Source: a virus. Taken from it: a DNA stretch of 54,155 nt. The stretch covers positions 1 through 54,155 of IMG/VR virus record IMGVR_UViG_3300022602_000132. One strand, written 5' to 3'. Of the stretch, positions 26,649-35,829 are shown piece by piece. Numbering within the stretch: position 1 is the first letter of the stretch; each line of letters opens with the position of its first letter. The translations under genes were made by a program, and so were the position numbers. The notes under the pieces are model-generated. The model did no database searches. It saw only the letters and a program-made list of their open reading frames with translations, and was not told the DNA's origin.

Positions 26649-27611
26649 ATGGCAGACACATACACTAAAGCGGATCTCCGCTCTATTTTGCGTTCTTGTA
26701 ATATAGAGATTATTTCTCAAACAGGAACAGACTTTCTTTGCTTATGCCCGTTCCATCATAATACAGATTCTCCAGCATTTGCAGCAAGTTATTCCAAAGG
26801 CCTATATGTTTGCTACAATCAAAATTGTAATGCAGCTGGAACGATACTAGATTTAGTTGTAAAATTAACTGGCAGAAATACTTTTGAAGCAATGCGTTTT
26901 ATATCTTCAAATAAAATGTCTGATGCAGAGTTGCTTGAAGAAGAGTTGAAAGAATTGTTGGATGAAAAACCAGAATTTGAAGAATTTTCAGAAGAGACAT
27001 TGGTTAAACTATACAATGGGCTTTTGGCAAATGAAAAAGCTAAAGATTACTTTGCTTCTCGCAAAATTAATTTCAGTTCCATAGCACATTTCTCTTTGGG
27101 TTATTCGGAAAATATGAATATGGTGACTGTTCCACTGCATAGCCCAGACGGCATTCCCGTTGGGGTTATTGGTCGTTCAATAGAAGGAAAGTCTTTCAAG
27201 AATAGCCCTAACTTGCCACGCAACAAAACCATGTTCAATCTACATAGAGCAAAACGAGAAGGCGGGACTATTATTGTAGTTGAGTCTAGTTTTGATGCTA
27301 TCCGTTTATGGCAGGCGGGATTCCCAAATGCTGTGGCTACGTTAGGTGGGAGTATATCGGATACTAACATTAATCATTTAAATAAATATGCATCAACTAT
27401 TATTATTATGACAGATAATGATAGGGCGGGCAGAGCATTAGGTGAAACTATTGCTAATAAATTAAAGAATAAAAATGTATTGTGGGCACGTTATGATAGT
27501 TTAAATATGTATCCACATGATGCAAAAGATGTGGGCGATCTCACAGATGAAGAAATAAAGCAATGTATAAAGAATGCTATCCCGCATTTTGAATACGCTA
27601 ATATTGACTAG
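26649..27611 (+). CDS. DnaG-like DNA primase
   Basis: A 320-aa primase with the CHC2 zinc-binding domain (Cys33, His36, Cys55, Cys60 in CPFHHNTDSPAF ... YVCYNQNC) and then a Toprim catalytic core: IIVVESSFDAIR, with Glu and Asp, and MTDNDRAGRAL with the DxD pair. It lacks the C-terminal helicase-binding domain of bacterial DnaG, so it is about half the usual length, as is common in phages. It makes RNA primers for the polymerase encoded downstream. Confidence 0.92.
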   Translation: MADTYTKADLRSILRSCNIEIISQTGTDFLCLCPFHHNTDSPAFAASYSKGLYVCYNQNCNAAGTILDLVVKLTGRNTFEAMRFISSNKMSDAELLEEELKELLDEKPEFEEFSEETLVKLYNGLLANEKAKDYFASRKINFSSIAHFSLGYSENMNMVTVPLHSPDGIPVGVIGRSIEGKSFKNSPNLPRNKTMFNLHRAKREGGTIIVVESSFDAIRLWQAGFPNAVATLGGSISDTNINHLNKYASTIIIMTDNDRAGRALGETIANKLKNKNVLWARYDSLNMYPHDAKDVGDLTDEEIKQCIKNAIPHFEYANID

Positions 27612-27637
27612 ACAAAACCAATATTGGGTGCTATAAT
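27609..27637 (+). promoter_or_regulatory. Promoter TAGACA-N17-TATAAT
   Basis: -35 TAGACA at 27609-27614 and -10 TATAAT at 27632-27637, upstream of the ssDNA-binding protein gene, which also has a strong AAGGAG site. The same hexamer pair type is used at 45586-45614. Confidence 0.68.
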
Positions 27638-27681
27638 AAAGACACAGGACAAGTTAGAGTCCATTACACTAAGGAGAATAT

Positions 27682-28371
27682 ATGGGTATCGTAAGAGGCC
27701 TTAATGCACTAAATCAACAAATGGAAAAATCAGAGTATTCAGGCGATGGCCAAAAGGGTACTTGGTTAAAGATTAATGATGGTCAATCTGTAAAGATTCG
27801 TTTTATGCAAGAGATTGATCCAAACTCACCAAACTACAATGAAAAAGCAGGAACTGCTTTTATTGCTGTTGAGCACACAAATCCAGATCACTACCAACGC
27901 AAGGCACTTTGTTCTATTGAAGACCAAGGTCGTTGCTTTGGATGTGAGATGCATCGTCGTGACCCAAAGGCAAAGTGGGGCGGTAAGAAGCGTTTTTATG
28001 CAAATGTAATTGTAGATGATGGTTCTAAGGATCCATATGTTGCAATCCTTTCACAAGGCCTAGGGCCAAAGGCAATCACAGAATCTGTCATTGCTTGGGC
28101 TGGAGAAACTGGAAGTATTACAAATACAAACTGGAAGGTAAAGCGTACTGGTAGCGGTGCAACCGACACTAGCTATTCAGCAATTCCTCTTCCAACTGCA
28201 AGTGTTGAGCCAATTGATTTAGATAAGTACGAAATGTTTGATCTTGAAAAGACAGCAGTTCGTGATGTGCCTTATGCAGAGCAAGAGGCATTTTATTTTG
28301 GAACATCAACTGATTCAGCATTATCAAATACGGGATCTTCTGCTGAAACTTCATCAGCAGTTGAATGGTAA
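27682..28371 (+). CDS. Putative single-stranded DNA-binding protein (gp32-like)
   Basis: A 229-aa protein coating ssDNA at the fork. An OB-type core is suggested by GTWLKINDGQSVKIRFMQEID and later strands. A small zinc-type cluster (LCSIEDQGRCFGCEMHRRD) is followed by KKRFYANVIVDDGSKDPYVAIL, as in phage gp32-like proteins. The C-terminus is Ser/Ala/acidic and flexible, ending in AVEW, which fits the acidic tail that recruits partners. It has its own promoter and strong ribosome site, fitting a protein needed in bulk. It sits between primase and polymerase. Confidence 0.8.
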   Translation: MGIVRGLNALNQQMEKSEYSGDGQKGTWLKINDGQSVKIRFMQEIDPNSPNYNEKAGTAFIAVEHTNPDHYQRKALCSIEDQGRCFGCEMHRRDPKAKWGGKKRFYANVIVDDGSKDPYVAILSQGLGPKAITESVIAWAGETGSITNTNWKVKRTGSGATDTSYSAIPLPTASVEPIDLDKYEMFDLEKTAVRDVPYAEQEAFYFGTSTDSALSNTGSSAETSSAVEW

Positions 28372-28398
28372 TGGTTACCTACTAAAAGAAAGTTAAAC

Positions 28399-31300
28399 AT
28401 GTCTGACTTTGTTCACTTGCACGTACATTCGCACTACTCCCTGATGGATGGTTTAAATACCCCTCGTGAGTTGTTGCAGGCTGCAAAAGATATGGGTCAG
28501 ACAAGTTTGGCTATCACAGATCATGGAACGTTGTCATCTCATAGAGATATGCAAATCGCAGCTAAAGAATTAGGCATGAAGCCTATACTCGGTCTAGAGG
28601 CTTATATCTCGGCTACGGACCGTTTCGATAAAAGAGCAGTTGCAAAACGAGATGACAACACTTCCTTGTATAACCACATTATTCTTTTGGCAAAAGATGA
28701 TTTGGGACTTAAGAATCTTCAAAAGCTTTCTCAGATTGCTTGGACAGAAGGCTACTATCACAAGCCAAGAATTGATATTGATTCCCTTTGGGAATTTGGT
28801 GACGGTATAATTGTATTGTCTGGTTGCATGAATGGCTTAATGTCAAAAGCAATTGAACGTGGGGATAATGAAAAGGCAAGAGAGTATGTCAAAATGTTTA
28901 AAAATCGTTTTGGCAAAGACTTTTATATCGAAGTGCAAGCTCATAATCCCAAAGAATTGAATATCGCTCTGCTTAAACTAGCAGACGAATTGGGGGTGAA
29001 GCCAGTTGCTACAGGCGACTGTCATTTTGCAAAGAAAACTGAGAGGGATTTGGAAGAACTCCTACTCATCCTCTCAACCAAGCCAGCCCAAAATAAAGAA
29101 GCAGATTATGAAAGTGGTCGTAAAAGATCTACTATCCTTGATCGCTTTGATCATATTTATCCCGATAGGCCTATTAGTTTCGCTGATATTAACGTTTATA
29201 TTCAATCCCGCTCTGAAATTGAGGCAGACTTTGTTGCAGCGGGTTTTGAAAGAAAAGACATATACGAATCATCTGTAGAGATATCGGATAAGGTAGAGGA
29301 ATACGAATTTCAAGAAAACCTTGATTTGCTTCCAGTACCTAAAAAGAATGCATTAAAAACATTAAAAGAGATGTGTGAAACATCATTAAGTGAAAAGGGT
29401 TTAGAAGATGAAGTATACAAAGAAAGACTCCAAGAAGAGCTTCAAGTCATTTCTGATAAAAACTTTGCTAGTTACTTCCTTGTTGTTAGCGATATGGTTA
29501 ATTGGGCAAAAAACAACCAAATCATGGTTGGCCCAGGACGAGGATCCGCTGCTGGAAGTTTAGTATGTTATTTGCTGGGTATTACAGAAGTAGACCCAAT
29601 TAAGTTTGATTTGCTGTTCTTTAGATTTATTAATCCAGAGCGTAATGACTTCCCTGATATTGATACGGATTTTATGGACCGTCGTCGAGGTGAAGTAAAA
29701 GAATACCTAAGAAAAAAATTCAAGCATGTAGCATCTATATCTACCTATACATATTTTAAGGATAAAGGTGTTATTCGTGACGTAGCAAGAGCTTTTCTTA
29801 TCCCACTAGGAGAAGTTAATAAGGCTCTAAAGGGAGTTGAAACTTTCGATGAATATGAAGTGTCGCCAAGCACTGCAGAGTTTAGAACCAAGTATCCAGA
29901 AGTAACTAAGTATGCCTCTATGTTGCGTGGTAAGATTCGTTCTAATGGTATGCATGCTGCGGGAGTCGTTGTAGCTAAAGATGATATTAGCAAGTATGTT
30001 CCTATTGAAACACGTAAAGACCCAGACGATTCAGTCTCTGGACGTATCCCAGTGGTTGCTTATGACATGGAGCAAACAGCAGATCTGGGCTTGATTAAGC
30101 TTGATGTGCTCGGACTTAAAACACTTTCTGTCATTGATGATGCTATTACTATTATTAAAAATAATAAAGGTGAAAACGTTGTATTAAAAGATATTCCCCT
30201 AGATGATGAAGCAGTTTATGCAGATTTATCAAGTGGTTTTACTAAAGGTGTCTTTCAAGCTGAAGCAACGCCATACACCAATCTACTAATGAAGATGGGG
30301 GTAGATAATTTTGAAGACCTTGCTGCATCCAATGCTTTGGTACGTCCAGGAGCAATGAATACTGTAGGAGCCTCTTACATTAAGCGTAAGCGTGGTGAAG
30401 AAATGATTACATATGCCCATCCAATTATGCAGGAGTTTACAAAGCGTACATACGGAGTTATTATTTATCAAGAACAGGTTATGCAGGCTTGCGTACACTT
30501 GGGCGGTATGTCATGGGCAGATGCAGATAAAGTTAGAAAAATTATCGGAAAGAAGAAGGATGCAAGTGAATTTGATGCGTACAAAGACCAATTTATTACG
30601 GGTGCTTCACGTCACATTACCGTTGAAGATGCCACAAAGCTATGGCATGATTTTGAAGCTCATGCGGGTTATTCGTTTAACCGTTCTCATGCTATTGCTT
30701 ACTCTATGCTATCTTATTACACTGCTTGGCTTAAGCACTATTTTCCTATTGAGTTTATGTTTGCCATTCTCAAGAACGAAAAGGATAAAGATGCTCGTAC
30801 GGATTATCTCATCGAAGCAAAGCGATTGGGTATTAAAGTTCTTCTCCCGCATATTAACGAATCTGCACTAGAATTTACAATTCAAGGCAACTCTTTAAGG
30901 TTTGGTTTGTCGGATATTAAATATATATCTGATAAGGTAGGAAGCAAAATCATAGCTAACAGACCTTATAAATCAATGACAAATTTTACTGAGGTTGCGG
31001 GAATGAAGGGTAGTGGAATTAATTCGAGAGCAATAGACTCCCTAAATTCTATTGGTGCTGCATCCTTCAAAGATAACCCATTACGTGGAACTGAGAATGA
31101 AAACCTTTACGAATATTTGGGTATTCCAAAGTTTGATACAGGAAAGCTAAGCCCAAAGATTAAAGCACAAGTTAACCCGTTAGAAGATTTTCTTGAGCAG
31201 GGATGCTTTGTTTTGCTAGCCATGGTTAAGTCAATTAAAAAGGGTCCAACTTGGTCAAGAGTTGAGCTTGTTGATGATACAGGATCAATCGGTATTTTTC

Positions 31301-31674
31301 ATGAAGTCAATACTCAGATTGAGCCAGGCATGATGTATTTCTTTTTGGTCGGAGATAATAGAATTCACAAGTATGTAACAGTTGAAGATGTTGTAAATCA
31401 AGTTGATGATACATTTGTTCACTGGTTATATCGTGATAAGTTAAAGATTGACACAGGCAAGAGGCTTGTGGTAGACTTTACACACTACAAAACAAAAGCT
31501 AATAAAATGATGGCTCATATTATTTTATCTGATGCAGATAAAAATCTAGAGCGTGTTATTGCTTTTCCTAAGTTCTATCCCACTGCTTTAGGCAAGATGA
31601 GAACAGGAATGATTTGTGACCCAGCCATTTCTAAAATGGATGATGGCACTCTATATGTAAAGGAGGTGATTTAA
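28399..31674 (+). CDS. DNA polymerase III alpha subunit (DnaE-type, PHP domain)
   Basis: A 1091-aa replicative polymerase of family C. The N-terminal PHP domain is clear: FVHLHVHSHYSLMDG, AITDHGTLS and ATGDCHFA. The catalytic core follows: VGPGRGSAAGSLVCYLLGI, then FPDIDTDFMDRRR with the catalytic Asp residues; the little-finger motif YSFNRSHAIAYSMLSYYTAWL follows. A C-terminal OB fold is marked by SRVELVDDTGSIGIF. It is a little shorter than bacterial DnaE (about 1160). A family C polymerase is less common in phages than family A or B. The neighbouring genes complete the replisome. Confidence 0.95.
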   Translation: MSDFVHLHVHSHYSLMDGLNTPRELLQAAKDMGQTSLAITDHGTLSSHRDMQIAAKELGMKPILGLEAYISATDRFDKRAVAKRDDNTSLYNHIILLAKDDLGLKNLQKLSQIAWTEGYYHKPRIDIDSLWEFGDGIIVLSGCMNGLMSKAIERGDNEKAREYVKMFKNRFGKDFYIEVQAHNPKELNIALLKLADELGVKPVATGDCHFAKKTERDLEELLLILSTKPAQNKEADYESGRKRSTILDRFDHIYPDRPISFADINVYIQSRSEIEADFVAAGFERKDIYESSVEISDKVEEYEFQENLDLLPVPKKNALKTLKEMCETSLSEKGLEDEVYKERLQEELQVISDKNFASYFLVVSDMVNWAKNNQIMVGPGRGSAAGSLVCYLLGITEVDPIKFDLLFFRFINPERNDFPDIDTDFMDRRRGEVKEYLRKKFKHVASISTYTYFKDKGVIRDVARAFLIPLGEVNKALKGVETFDEYEVSPSTAEFRTKYPEVTKYASMLRGKIRSNGMHAAGVVVAKDDISKYVPIETRKDPDDSVSGRIPVVAYDMEQTADLGLIKLDVLGLKTLSVIDDAITIIKNNKGENVVLKDIPLDDEAVYADLSSGFTKGVFQAEATPYTNLLMKMGVDNFEDLAASNALVRPGAMNTVGASYIKRKRGEEMITYAHPIMQEFTKRTYGVIIYQEQVMQACVHLGGMSWADADKVRKIIGKKKDASEFDAYKDQFITGASRHITVEDATKLWHDFEAHAGYSFNRSHAIAYSMLSYYTAWLKHYFPIEFMFAILKNEKDKDARTDYLIEAKRLGIKVLLPHINESALEFTIQGNSLRFGLSDIKYISDKVGSKIIANRPYKSMTNFTEVAGMKGSGINSRAIDSLNSIGAASFKDNPLRGTENENLYEYLGIPKFDTGKLSPKIKAQVNPLEDFLEQGCFVLLAMVKSIKKGPTWSRVELVDDTGSIGIFHEVNTQIEPGMMYFFLVGDNRIHKYVTVEDVVNQVDDTFVHWLYRDKLKIDTGKRLVVDFTHYKTKANKMMAHIILSDADKNLERVIAFPKFYPTALGKMRTGMICDPAISKMDDGTLYVKEVI

Positions 31675-31931
31675 TGACAGACGAAACAACACCAGTAGAT
31701 GCAGCACCTGCTGATCCAGGAATTCAGATTAGCGTAGAACAGATCCTAGCATCTATTCTATCTTTGGGACCTTCAACAGTTCCTTTGGAGAATCTTGTTG
31801 CAAATTATGGCGGTAAGAATATTGCTGTAAATCAAGACCCAGATACAAAGGCAGTAACTTTTGAGCTTGCTGATATCGTTCTTCCAGTAGAAGATAACGA
31901 GCCAGTAGCAGAAAATACTCCTGCGGAATAG
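31674..31931 (+). CDS. Small acidic hypothetical protein (85 aa)
   Basis: Unrecognised. Flexible acidic ends (TDETTPVDAAPADPG, VEDNEPVAENTPAE) flank a short alpha-beta core (ISVEQILASILSLGPSTVPLENLVANYGG). The ATG overlaps the polymerase stop by one base and sits behind a near-perfect Shine-Dalgarno (AAAGGAGGTGAT at 31659-31670), so it should be translated well above its neighbours. Confidence 0.72.
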   Translation: MTDETTPVDAAPADPGIQISVEQILASILSLGPSTVPLENLVANYGGKNIAVNQDPDTKAVTFELADIVLPVEDNEPVAENTPAE

Positions 31932-31933
31932 TG

Positions 31934-31939
31934 TATAAT
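31934..31939 (+). promoter_or_regulatory. -10 box TATAAT, leaderless start
   Basis: TATAAT at 31934-31939, 8 nt before the ATG at 31948, with no ribosome site. No -35 is evident. Confidence 0.45.
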
Positions 31940-31947
31940 ATAAGTAT

Positions 31948-32202
31948 ATGGCTGACTCCTATGTACTTAAAGGAACGGAGAACGAGTATCTTCTGGTTAT
32001 AAGAGCAGAAGATGAAAAAGCAATCTATCTCGTTATAGACGCTTTGTCAGCAAGTCGTAACGAACAAATAAAAGAAGTAGCAGTTGAATTAGAGAAGAGT
32101 TTACATGATAACGGAAGAGATTCTAGCAAAGCTGGATCCAAAAACAAGAGCAAGATTACAACTAGCAACAACAGTAAACGTAGAAAAGCAAAAGACACCT
32201 AG
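31948..32202 (+). CDS. Small hypothetical protein overlapping recA (84 aa)
   Basis: Unrecognised. An ordered N-terminal half (YVLKGTENEYLLVIRAEDEKAIYLVIDAL) is followed by a very basic Ser/Lys tail (GSKNKSKITTSNNSKRRKAK). The last 98 bases overlap the start of the RecA gene in another frame, which explains the biased tail. It lies behind a TATAAT box with no ribosome site. It may be a small regulator or DNA-binding partner of RecA; nothing shows this directly. Confidence 0.65.
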   Translation: MADSYVLKGTENEYLLVIRAEDEKAIYLVIDALSASRNEQIKEVAVELEKSLHDNGRDSSKAGSKNKSKITTSNNSKRRKAKDT

Positions 32203-33103
32203 TATTGGTTTAACAATGGCCCTTAAGGGTGGCTTAGGTTTTGGTCGCCAAGTTCTTATTTGGGGAAATAAATCTGCTGGAAAATCATCATTCTGTTTGC
32301 AGATGATTGGTCAGGCTCAAAAAGAAGGTAAGACATGTGCATGGATTGATGCAGAAGCATCATATGATCCAGCATGGGCTGCACGATTGGGCGTTGATTC
32401 AGACTCTCTTATATATTCGCCTGCTAAATCTATTAATGATATGGTTGATGTTGCACAACAACTTATGGAAGCGGGAGTAGATATTATTGTTGTAGATTCT
32501 ATTTCAGCACTACTCCCCGCCATCTATTTTGAAAAAGATAGTTCTGATCTAAAGAAACTTGAAGACACCAAGCAGATTGGTGCAGAAGCAAAGGATATGA
32601 CACATGCAGTCAAAATGCTTAACTACGCTAACAAAAACACGTTACTCGTTCTTATTTCTCAGCAGAGAAACCAATTTGGTTCTATGCATGCAAGCCACAT
32701 CCCAACAGGGGGCATGGCAGTTAAGTTTTTCTCCAGCACCGTTATCAAGCTTTGGGCATCGGAAGCTGATGCGAATGCTATTAAGTCTGGAGTCCAAGTT
32801 GGCGACAAGATTATTGAACAAAAAGTTGGCAGACCTGTCAACTGGATCATTGACTACAATAAAACTGGACCAATGGGCCTCAGCGGTCAATATGATTTTT
32901 ACTTCCAAGGGGATCAAGTCGGAGTTGACTCCGTTGGAGAAATCCTAGATGTTGCTGAAATGATGGGTATTGTACAAAAAGGCGGGGCTTGGTATACAGT
33001 TGGAGAAGAACGTTTTCAAGGTAGGTCAAAGACCGTAGAGTATATTAGAGAGAACCCCGATATTGCACAGAAGTTAATTGGAGAGATATATGACAAGTCT
33101 TGA
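32105..33103 (+). CDS. recA: RecA-like recombinase
   Basis: A 332-aa strand-exchange ATPase. Walker A is GNKSAGKSS at residues 54-62 (GPESSGKT in bacteria), followed by CAWIDAEASYDPAWAARLGVD (the conserved AE.A.D strand), Walker B IIVVDSISALLP, and LVLISQQRN, which matches the L2-side SQ.R motif. The C-terminus is truncated compared with cellular RecA (about 350). The ATG lies inside the previous gene; no better start is seen. It serves recombination-dependent replication and repair of phage DNA, next to RuvC- and Cas4-like enzymes encoded downstream. Confidence 0.93.
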   Translation: MITEEILAKLDPKTRARLQLATTVNVEKQKTPSIGLTMALKGGLGFGRQVLIWGNKSAGKSSFCLQMIGQAQKEGKTCAWIDAEASYDPAWAARLGVDSDSLIYSPAKSINDMVDVAQQLMEAGVDIIVVDSISALLPAIYFEKDSSDLKKLEDTKQIGAEAKDMTHAVKMLNYANKNTLLVLISQQRNQFGSMHASHIPTGGMAVKFFSSTVIKLWASEADANAIKSGVQVGDKIIEQKVGRPVNWIIDYNKTGPMGLSGQYDFYFQGDQVGVDSVGEILDVAEMMGIVQKGGAWYTVGEERFQGRSKTVEYIRENPDIAQKLIGEIYDKS

Positions 33104-33287
33104 TAAATTTAATGAAAGAACTCAGGATGTAATTCATAAAGCAGAAGAGCATGATATTGCCCTAGGCATGTTTAGTTGTCAAAATTCTGAATGTCAAGAA
33201 GTTAACACAGAAGCAGATATAGACAAGTCCAGAAACAAGCTTAGCTGGGTTTGTTCCAATGGGCACAAATCGAGTGTAGCTTTCTAA
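33090..33287 (+). CDS. Small zinc-ribbon protein (65 aa)
   Basis: An N-terminal helix (SLDKFNERTQDVIHKAEEHDI) leads to a zinc ribbon: FSCQNSECQEV, then WVCSNGHKSS, i.e. Cys/Cys and Cys/His ligands. ATG 33090 follows GGAGAGA and overlaps the end of recA by 14 bases. The stop overlaps the next ATG. The role is unknown; a link to recombination is by position only. Confidence 0.7.
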   Translation: MTSLDKFNERTQDVIHKAEEHDIALGMFSCQNSECQEVNTEADIDKSRNKLSWVCSNGHKSSVAF

Positions 33288-33985
33288 TGTCTTACGAGGT
33301 AAATGCATATTTGCAAAATAAAGAAGTCAGAATAGATCCTCTTACAATCAAAAGAGATTTTTTTGATAATTCTGATGGAAAAGCTGCATATAGATGTTTA
33401 CCAATATCTTCAGCAAATATTATTGGCTGGGGCATATCATTTCCAGAAGACATATCTTTTATATGGGATGGAGAGCTTAATAATTTTCAGGAACATGTAA
33501 AGATATTGTCTGGTGAAAATTATATAGTGCCAATGGAAAATAAAACATTATCATTTAATTCGGGAATATCCTTAAAAACTGGTGAAGACTTAAGTGTTTT
33601 TTTGTTTCCAGTTCCAAATCAATTTTCAAATGAATGGTCAACTATGTCTGCAGTATTTTCTACTTCTTTTTATAACGATGAAGTAAGGCCAGCAATAGTA
33701 TTGCATAAATCAAACCAAGTGATTACAATTAAAGCAGGCACACCAGTAGCAGCACTGATACCAATATCTTTAACAAACTTAAATAACTCTACAATAAAAG
33801 TAGAAGATTGGGATAACAAAGATTTTTCTGTTTACAATGAAGACTATGCAAAAGCAATGGAAGATTCTAGGTACGCACCAGAGCTTGTAAGTTTTTACAG
33901 AAATGCTTGGAACCATAAAAAAGAAAAAATTGGCAAGCATGAAGTAAGTTATTTAAATTTAAAAACAATAGGTTATGAGGAATAA
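33287..33985 (+). CDS. DUF6065-like protein, first copy (232 aa)
   Basis: Resembles the DUF6065 family: AYRCLPISSANIIGWGISFPED followed by ISFIWDGEL (pattern clPl..AN..Gw ... WdG), then FSTSFYND and the strand GTPVAALIPIS. No catalytic role is known for the family. A second copy lies at 34286-34975 with a nuclease gene between them. Both copies end in IGKHEV. ATG 33287 overlaps the previous stop, so translation is probably coupled. In this window both copies lie beside three 2OG oxygenase genes, which suggests a shared pathway. Confidence 0.75.
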   Translation: MSYEVNAYLQNKEVRIDPLTIKRDFFDNSDGKAAYRCLPISSANIIGWGISFPEDISFIWDGELNNFQEHVKILSGENYIVPMENKTLSFNSGISLKTGEDLSVFLFPVPNQFSNEWSTMSAVFSTSFYNDEVRPAIVLHKSNQVITIKAGTPVAALIPISLTNLNNSTIKVEDWDNKDFSVYNEDYAKAMEDSRYAPELVSFYRNAWNHKKEKIGKHEVSYLNLKTIGYEE

Positions 33986-34293
33986 TGTCTGAAAGAGGAG
34001 AAGTAAAACGTGATGGTGCAAAAGCTCAAAAGAATTCTGGTAGAGGCGTATATCAAAAGGGTGATAGCCAATGGCATGATTTCGTGGTTGATTATAAGGA
34101 GTATAGTAAATCCATCTCCATTTCAAAAGAAATTTGGGCGAAAATTTGTACGGATACTTTTAAGGTTAGCAGGGACAAGTATCCTGTACTTAAATTAATT
34201 TTGGGTGGGGAAGGTCAAAAGACTAGACTTGCTGTTATAGAATGGGCTTTGTTTGAGCAAATGGTAGAGGCTTGGGAGGAAAAAAATGTATAG
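33985..34293 (+). CDS. Putative PD-(D/E)XK nuclease / Holliday junction resolvase-like
   Basis: A 102-aa protein. The N-terminal part (RGEVKRDGAKAQKNSGRG, then QKGD) and the strand DFVVDYKEY (Asp36-Tyr-Lys38) match the layout of small Hjc-like and related nucleases, where an upstream Glu, an Asp and a D/ExK motif hold the metal. The C-terminal helix (RLAVIEWALFEQMVEAW) is hydrophobic enough for a dimer contact. It lies between two DUF6065 genes and overlaps both. Since a RuvC-like resolvase is also encoded (40525), this enzyme may have a different DNA substrate. Confidence 0.7.
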   Translation: MSERGEVKRDGAKAQKNSGRGVYQKGDSQWHDFVVDYKEYSKSISISKEIWAKICTDTFKVSRDKYPVLKLILGGEGQKTRLAVIEWALFEQMVEAWEEKNV

Positions 34294-34975
34294 TGCTGAA
34301 GTTTATCCAATGAATCATAATGTTCCTACTGCAAAAATAAAACAGCTTGGAGTAAAGCGTGATTGGATGCATACAAGTATTTATAACTGCACACCGTTGA
34401 CTTTGGCAAACACTTTTGGTTATGGAGTTTATTTTGATAAAGATATTTCTTTTATCTGGGATGGAGATGTTAGGAATCCAGCACAAGTTTTAAAGGGAGA
34501 ACAGTTCTTTGGACCAGATCGTGGAGGAGGAACAGTTAGTTTTCATACAAATTTAATTTTTAAAACTGATGAGAATACTAGCCTATTAACAATGCCAGTA
34601 CCAAATCAACCATTAAAAGATGCAACTGTTTTAACAACTATACTGTCTACTTCATTTTTTACACAGCTACTGCCCATAGTTTGGAAATTAGAAGTTCCAA
34701 ATAAAGAATATTTTGTTCCAGCAGGAACATGTGTAGGAGCAATATTACCAATATCTGTGGGTAGTTTTCAAAATTCAAGTTTAAATTTTCATAAAGAAGA
34801 AGCTCCAGATCAACATATTCATGCCGATGAATATATAAAGGCTTTAAAAGAAGGTCAAAGACAAGGAAAGTTTTTGCGTTTTTATCACAAGGGTATAGAC
34901 CAAAATGGAAAAGTTATTGGAAAACATGAAGTAAAGAACTTAAGACTAAATGTAAATGAGGCTAAAGATGTTTGA
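34286..34975 (+). CDS. DUF6065-like protein, second copy (229 aa)
   Basis: Paralogue of the protein at 33287. It has YNCTPLTLANTFGYGVYFDKD followed by ISFIWDGDV, then the strand PVPNQPL, LSTSFFTQLLPIVWKL and GTCVGAILPIS, and ends with IGKHEVKNL. The start has a GGGAGG site and overlaps the previous gene by 8 bases. Its end overlaps the oxygenase gene at 34968, so both are probably made together. The family has no known activity. The duplication on both sides of a nuclease gene is unusual. Confidence 0.78.
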   Translation: MYSAEVYPMNHNVPTAKIKQLGVKRDWMHTSIYNCTPLTLANTFGYGVYFDKDISFIWDGDVRNPAQVLKGEQFFGPDRGGGTVSFHTNLIFKTDENTSLLTMPVPNQPLKDATVLTTILSTSFFTQLLPIVWKLEVPNKEYFVPAGTCVGAILPISVGSFQNSSLNFHKEEAPDQHIHADEYIKALKEGQRQGKFLRFYHKGIDQNGKVIGKHEVKNLRLNVNEAKDV

Positions 34976-35822
34976 AAAACTAAGAGTCGCACCACAAATT
35001 GTTGTCTATAAAAATCTTCTTAAAAATTCAGATGAACTAATAGCTTTAATAGAGGACAAAGATAAAAAAAATTCTTTATGGCCTAACTGGGAGCCTTGGT
35101 ATGATCAAGGAGAAAATATCAATCAACTTTTTTCAAGAAGTGAATTTGAACCTGCAGACAATCCAGAAAAAGCAATGCTTAAATATATTTCCGAGGTTTA
35201 TGACTTTATTCAAAAGGATTATATGGATGAGTATTCGGGGGACAAAGGAGTTTGGCCTGATTATATAAGTCAATGGAGTAAAGTCTACGATAAGCTAGAT
35301 CCAATTCATATTAATATATATAAGTATAGCGATGAGCATTTTAGTAAAAAAAATAAAAAAGGTTTGATGCTTGAGTATCATGTTGATGAGATGCCAGAAG
35401 TAAATGAATCCCCTTGGCATCAAATTGCTACTATCACTTTTTATCTCAATGACAATTATGAAGGTGGAGAAATTTGCTTTTATTCTGAAGCAGAAAATAA
35501 GGCCTATAAGTATAAGCCTAAAAAAGGAGATGTCACAGTCTTCCCTTCTGGGGCACCTTTTTATCATGCTGTAGAAAACTTTTCGGGTGCTGATAGATAC
35601 TTTATGAGAATCTTTATTCCTTATTCCACAGAAGGCGATAAAGAGTTTATTGAAAAAAGTGTTTTTTATGATCAAGAGTTTATGAGAAAGCAAGAAGATA
35701 AAATAAATGATTTTGTATCTAAATATACTCATGCTGTTACACTTCAATTTCCAGGGCAACAAGTAGACAAAGTGTATGGCAAGCTGGTACAATTAGATGA
35801 GCAGATTAATATTATAGAATAG
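34968..35822 (+). CDS. 2OG/Fe(II)-dependent oxygenase, P4H-like (paralogue 1)
   Basis: A 284-aa dioxygenase. His138-Val-Asp140 and His200 bind iron; Arg210 in ADRYFMRIF binds 2OG. The core is TITFYLNDNYEGGEICFYS and YKPKKGDVTVFPSG. It shares its N-terminal pattern (xPxxVYxN) and fold with the genes at 35830 and 37380, so the three are paralogues. ATG 34968 fits a GAGG site 5 nt upstream better than ATG 34956. A C-terminal extension of about 60 residues (FYDQEFMRKQEDKIND) is shared by all three and may bind the substrate or a partner. Confidence 0.88.
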   Translation: MFEKLRVAPQIVVYKNLLKNSDELIALIEDKDKKNSLWPNWEPWYDQGENINQLFSRSEFEPADNPEKAMLKYISEVYDFIQKDYMDEYSGDKGVWPDYISQWSKVYDKLDPIHINIYKYSDEHFSKKNKKGLMLEYHVDEMPEVNESPWHQIATITFYLNDNYEGGEICFYSEAENKAYKYKPKKGDVTVFPSGAPFYHAVENFSGADRYFMRIFIPYSTEGDKEFIEKSVFYDQEFMRKQEDKINDFVSKYTHAVTLQFPGQQVDKVYGKLVQLDEQINIIE

Positions 35823-35829
35823 GTTTATT

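Noticed and set aside
35295-35792. 165-codon minus-strand frame within an oxygenase gene
   Set aside because: It is antisense to a complete catalytic domain; the product is low-complexity Ile/Phe-rich, as expected for the complement of AT-rich coding DNA.
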